Below, in pieces: positions 3,594 through 5,783 of a stretch of 5,783 nucleotides of DNA. The translations under genes were made by a program, and so were the position numbers. Under the pieces are notes generated by a model. It saw only the letters and a program-made list of their open reading frames with translations, searched no databases and had not been told where the DNA came from. Origin of the DNA: UBA1568 sp964488025 (GTDB taxonomy: Bacteria > Patescibacteriota > Minisyncoccia > Moranbacterales > UBA1568); contig CAZATJ010000028.1 of NCBI GenBank assembly GCA_964488025.1, positions 1-5,783 on the forward strand, in the 5' to 3' direction. How positions within the stretch are numbered: the first letter of the stretch is position 1; every line of letters starts with the position of its first letter.

Positions 3594-5627
3594 ATGGCAA
3601 AAAAGACAGATCCATCGGCATACGATGCTAGTTCCATCCAGGTACTCGAAGGACTGGACCCGGTACGGAAGCGCCCGGGCATGTATATTGGAGGAACTTC
3701 GACCGAAGGGTTGCATCATCTGGTTTGGGAAGTGATCAATAATTCGATTGATGAGGCCATGGCTGGTCACTGCAATGAAATCAGCGTGCGCCTGCTTCCT
3801 GATAATTGGGTTGAGGTGATTGATAACGGCCGCGGTATTCCGGTAGATATTCACCCTCAGACCAAGAAATCGTCCCTGGAAACGGTTATGACGGTACTGC
3901 ATGCTGGGGGAAAATTCGGGGGCGGCGGATACAAGATTTCCGGTGGATTGCACGGTGTCGGCGTGTCGGTCGTGAATGCTCTTTCCATTCATACTAAAGT
4001 TACTGTCGAGCGCCAGGGAAAGATATGGTTTCATTCCTACAAGCGAGGCAAGCCGGAGGGGACGGTCAAACCGATTGGGAAATCGACTCGCACCGGAACC
4101 ACGGTCGCCTTTCAAGCTGATCCGGAAATTTTTCCGGAGATCAGTTATTCGTGGACAAAAATCTTGGAGTATTTGCGCTATCAGGCTTTCCTTACCAAGG
4201 GCGTGCGTATCAAGGTCGAGGATTGGCGTGAGGTAGTAAGCGGAGACGAAGCGTATAAGGCGAAGCATCACGGGTTTTTCTTCGATTCCGGCATCATCTC
4301 GTTCGTCAAATTTCTGAATCGCAAGAAAGAAGTGAAGAACGTGATTCCGTTTTATGTTGAGAAGACGGTCGAAAATATCAATGTCGAAGTATCGCTTCAG
4401 TTTACCGACGGTTTCAAGGAACACTTGTTTGCTTTTGCTAATAATATTCTCAATCCTGGTGGCGGTACCCACGTTACGGGTCTGAAAATGGCTCTCACTC
4501 GCGTACTCAATGATTACGCCAAGAAAAACAATCTGATCAAAGAAAAAGAGGGGTCGATGACCTCTGAGGATCTGGCGGAAGGTCTAACCGCCGTCGTTTC
4601 GGTGAAGCTGGCCAATCCCCAGTTTGAAGGTCAGACCAAGGATAAACTGAACAACATTGAGGTGCGCGGAGCGGTATCGTCGGTGACTTCCGAGGGTCTC
4701 AATGAGTTTCTCGAAACGCACCCAGCCGATGCTCGGGCGATGATTGAGAAATGTCTTCTTACCGTGCGGGCGCGTATCGCGGCGCGCGCCGCCAAGGACG
4801 CCGTGCTTCGGAAGGGCGCTCTTGAAGGGATGACACTTCCGGGCAAGCTGGCTGACTGTACCAGCCGTGATGCCAGTCGTTCCGAAGTCTATATCGTCGA
4901 AGGGGATTCCGCCGGTGGCAGTGCCAAACAGGGGCGGAACCGCATGTTTCAGGCCATTCTGCCACTGCGTGGAAAATTAGTAAACGTTGAGAAAACGAGC
5001 CTGGATAAAGTGGTCAAGTCCGATACCCTGAAACCAATTATCATCGCGCTTGGGGTCGGTATTGGCGAAACCTTTGATATCGCTCGGCTCCGCTATCACA
5101 AGGTCATTATTATGGCCGATGCCGATGTGGACGGTTCGCATATCCGGACGCTCCTTCTTACATTTTTCTACCGCTATTATGAGTCACTGGTGCGTGGGGG
5201 ACATATCTATATCGCTCAACCACCGCTCTACCGTCTCGCGAAAGGGAAGGATATCCGTTATGCTTACACCGAAGAAGAAAAATTGCGTTTGATCGAAGTA
5301 ATGAAAGAACAGGCTCTGGCCAAGTCGGCTGCCAAGAAGGGAAAGAAAACAAAGGAGTCGTCGGATCAAGAAGTGGACGAGGCCGACGAGGTTGTTGAGA
5401 GTGTCAGCGGTGTTTCGCTCCAGCGTTACAAAGGTCTCGGAGAAATGAATCCGGAACAGCTGTGGGAAACGACCATGAATCCCGATAACCGGGTGATGCT
5501 TCAGGTAACGATTGAGGATGCCGAAGCGGCTGATGAACTGTTTGATATTCTCATGGGGAGCGAAGTGGAACCGCGGCGCCGTTTCATCCAGACTCACGCC
5601 AAAAACGTGAAGAACTTGGATATCTAA
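3594..5627 (+). CDS. gyrB: DNA gyrase subunit B
   Basis: GyrB is the ATPase and TOPRIM subunit of the A2B2 gyrase that introduces negative supercoils. The complete 677-residue protein opens with the GHKL ATPase domain: RKRPGMYIG (25-33), EVINNSIDEA with catalytic Glu46 and Mg-binding Asn50, DNGRGIP (77-83) with Asp77, and GGLHGVGVSVVNALS (117-131). Arg140 matches the E. coli novobiocin-contact Arg136. The transducer domain has QTKDKL (347-352) with the ATP-contacting Lys349. The TOPRIM domain has EGDSAGGSAK (436-445) with Glu436, and MADADVDGSH with Asp509, Asp511 and Asp513. The tail carries QRYKGLGEMNPEQLWETTM (610-628) and ends VKNLDI, favouring GyrB over ParE. It lacks the roughly 165-residue insert of E. 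coli GyrB and instead has a short Lys/Glu-rich linker (about 571-604). An in-frame TAA at 3579-3581 and the lack of another ATG fix the start. gyrA is not adjacent. Confidence 0.98.
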   Translation: MAKKTDPSAYDASSIQVLEGLDPVRKRPGMYIGGTSTEGLHHLVWEVINNSIDEAMAGHCNEISVRLLPDNWVEVIDNGRGIPVDIHPQTKKSSLETVMTVLHAGGKFGGGGYKISGGLHGVGVSVVNALSIHTKVTVERQGKIWFHSYKRGKPEGTVKPIGKSTRTGTTVAFQADPEIFPEISYSWTKILEYLRYQAFLTKGVRIKVEDWREVVSGDEAYKAKHHGFFFDSGIISFVKFLNRKKEVKNVIPFYVEKTVENINVEVSLQFTDGFKEHLFAFANNILNPGGGTHVTGLKMALTRVLNDYAKKNNLIKEKEGSMTSEDLAEGLTAVVSVKLANPQFEGQTKDKLNNIEVRGAVSSVTSEGLNEFLETHPADARAMIEKCLLTVRARIAARAAKDAVLRKGALEGMTLPGKLADCTSRDASRSEVYIVEGDSAGGSAKQGRNRMFQAILPLRGKLVNVEKTSLDKVVKSDTLKPIIIALGVGIGETFDIARLRYHKVIIMADADVDGSHIRTLLLTFFYRYYESLVRGGHIYIAQPPLYRLAKGKDIRYAYTEEEKLRLIEVMKEQALAKSAAKKGKKTKESSDQEVDEADEVVESVSGVSLQRYKGLGEMNPEQLWETTMNPDNRVMLQVTIEDAEAADELFDILMGSEVEPRRRFIQTHAKNVKNLDI

Positions 5628-5749
5628 TCAAAGTTTGGTTTTTGGTACATTTCTTTGTTGTAAGCTTTAGTGCTCGACACCGTATCAGAATACGGCTTAC
5701 TGCGCTCCTCGCTTACGCCTCGAACTGTACTCAGAAACCAAACTTTGAT
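5627..5749. repeat. Palindromic element with 15-bp perfect inverted ends (MITE- or REP-like)
   Basis: ATCAAAGTTTGGTTT (5627-5641) is the exact reverse complement of 5735-5749. Just inside, GTACA (5645-5649) pairs with TGTAC (5726-5730). Nested within are GTAAGC/GCTTAC (5660-5665 with 5695-5700) and CCGTAT/ATACGG (5680-5685 with 5690-5695, loop CAGA). A second GCTTAC at 5711-5716 offers an alternative partner. The first base of the element is the last base of the gyrB TAA stop. No T-run follows the 3' arm, so a simple intrinsic terminator is unlikely. There is no coding frame inside and no clear target duplication. It may be a non-autonomous mobile element, a dispersed repeat or a 3'-end stability structure. 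Confidence 0.6.
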
Positions 5750-5766
5750 AGTTCGCAAACTTCCGA

Positions 5767-5778
5767 TTGACAGGGAGG
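5767..5778 (+). promoter_or_regulatory. Possible -35 box or ribosome-binding site at the window end
   Basis: TTGACA (5767-5772) is a perfect -35 hexamer, and GGGAGG (5773-5778) directly after it is a strong Shine-Dalgarno. Both are unlikely to function in the same transcript. The sequence ends five bases later, so a -10 box or start codon would lie outside the window. A downstream + strand gene is likely either way. Confidence 0.35.
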
Positions 5779-5783
5779 TATTC

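Noticed and set aside
3423..4472. Long open frame (349 aa) on the - strand
   Set aside because: It lies antisense to the start of gyrB and the end of the membrane gene, and its translation matches nothing recognisable. It is a shadow of strong coding on the + strand.
3594..5627. parE (topoisomerase IV) instead of gyrB
   Set aside because: The C-terminal QRYKGLGEMNPEQLWETTM with EDAEAADELF and VEPRR pattern is GyrB-like. Without gyrA or parC nearby this rests on motifs alone, but they are clear.
5627..5783. tRNA gene or integron attC site in the post-gyrB palindrome
   Set aside because: GTTCGAG on the - strand recalls a T-loop, but no acceptor stem or anticodon arm fits. The inverted ends do not contain the attC core motifs GTTRRRY and RYYYAAC in the right places.
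1..5783. Alternative genetic code (TGA as glycine, as in Gracilibacteria)
   Set aside because: No gene contains an in-frame TGA, glycine is encoded by GGN, and all genes end normally at TAA or TAG.

Overview
The window looks like a fragment of a Candidate Phyla Radiation (Patescibacteria) genome, most likely Parcubacteria-like. The evidence is a surface protein with Parcubacteria-style Ig-like repeats ending in NWKEVAP, an extended S6 protein, a very short S18, a small four-helix membrane protein of a type I associate with this group, and few Shine-Dalgarno sites. This placement is by recognition of protein style, not by a tree. The genetic code is standard: no gene needs TGA read as an amino acid, and all visible stops are TAA or TAG.

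Layout, all genes on the + strand. Bases 2-709 are the 3' part of a secreted or surface Ig-like protein, closed by an intrinsic terminator at 737-762. A 324-base spacer follows (710-1033), with no convincing gene but several palindromes. Next comes the classical rpsF-ssb-rpsR cluster (S6, single-stranded DNA-binding protein, S18) at 1034-2383. It is interrupted by an assembly gap of exactly 100 N (2087-2186) that hides the ssb C-terminus and possibly the first bases of rpsR. Then efp (2452-3009) has a long hairpin against its start codon and a strong terminator behind it (3017-3044). A separate promoter (3098-3126) probably drives a small integral membrane protein (3187-3573). A perfect TATAAT 12 bases before its ATG probably gives gyrB (3594-5627) its own, nearly leaderless transcript. 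The window closes with a 123-base palindromic element bounded by 15-base perfect inverted repeats (5627-5749) and the possible start of another transcription or translation signal.

Functionally this is mostly core machinery: two proteins of the 30S platform (S6 and S18 bind each other), SSB for replication and repair, EF-P for translating proline stretches, and the ATPase subunit of DNA gyrase. gyrA is not next to gyrB here. I see no defence system, CRISPR array, prophage or transposase, and no evidence of a new multi-gene system. The items most worth a second look are in the non-coding DNA (the post-gyrB palindromic element, the hairpins before efp and before the membrane gene, a dispersed inverted motif around ssb-rpsR), the arginine at the tip of EF-P, and the cysteine-rich C-terminal module of the surface protein.
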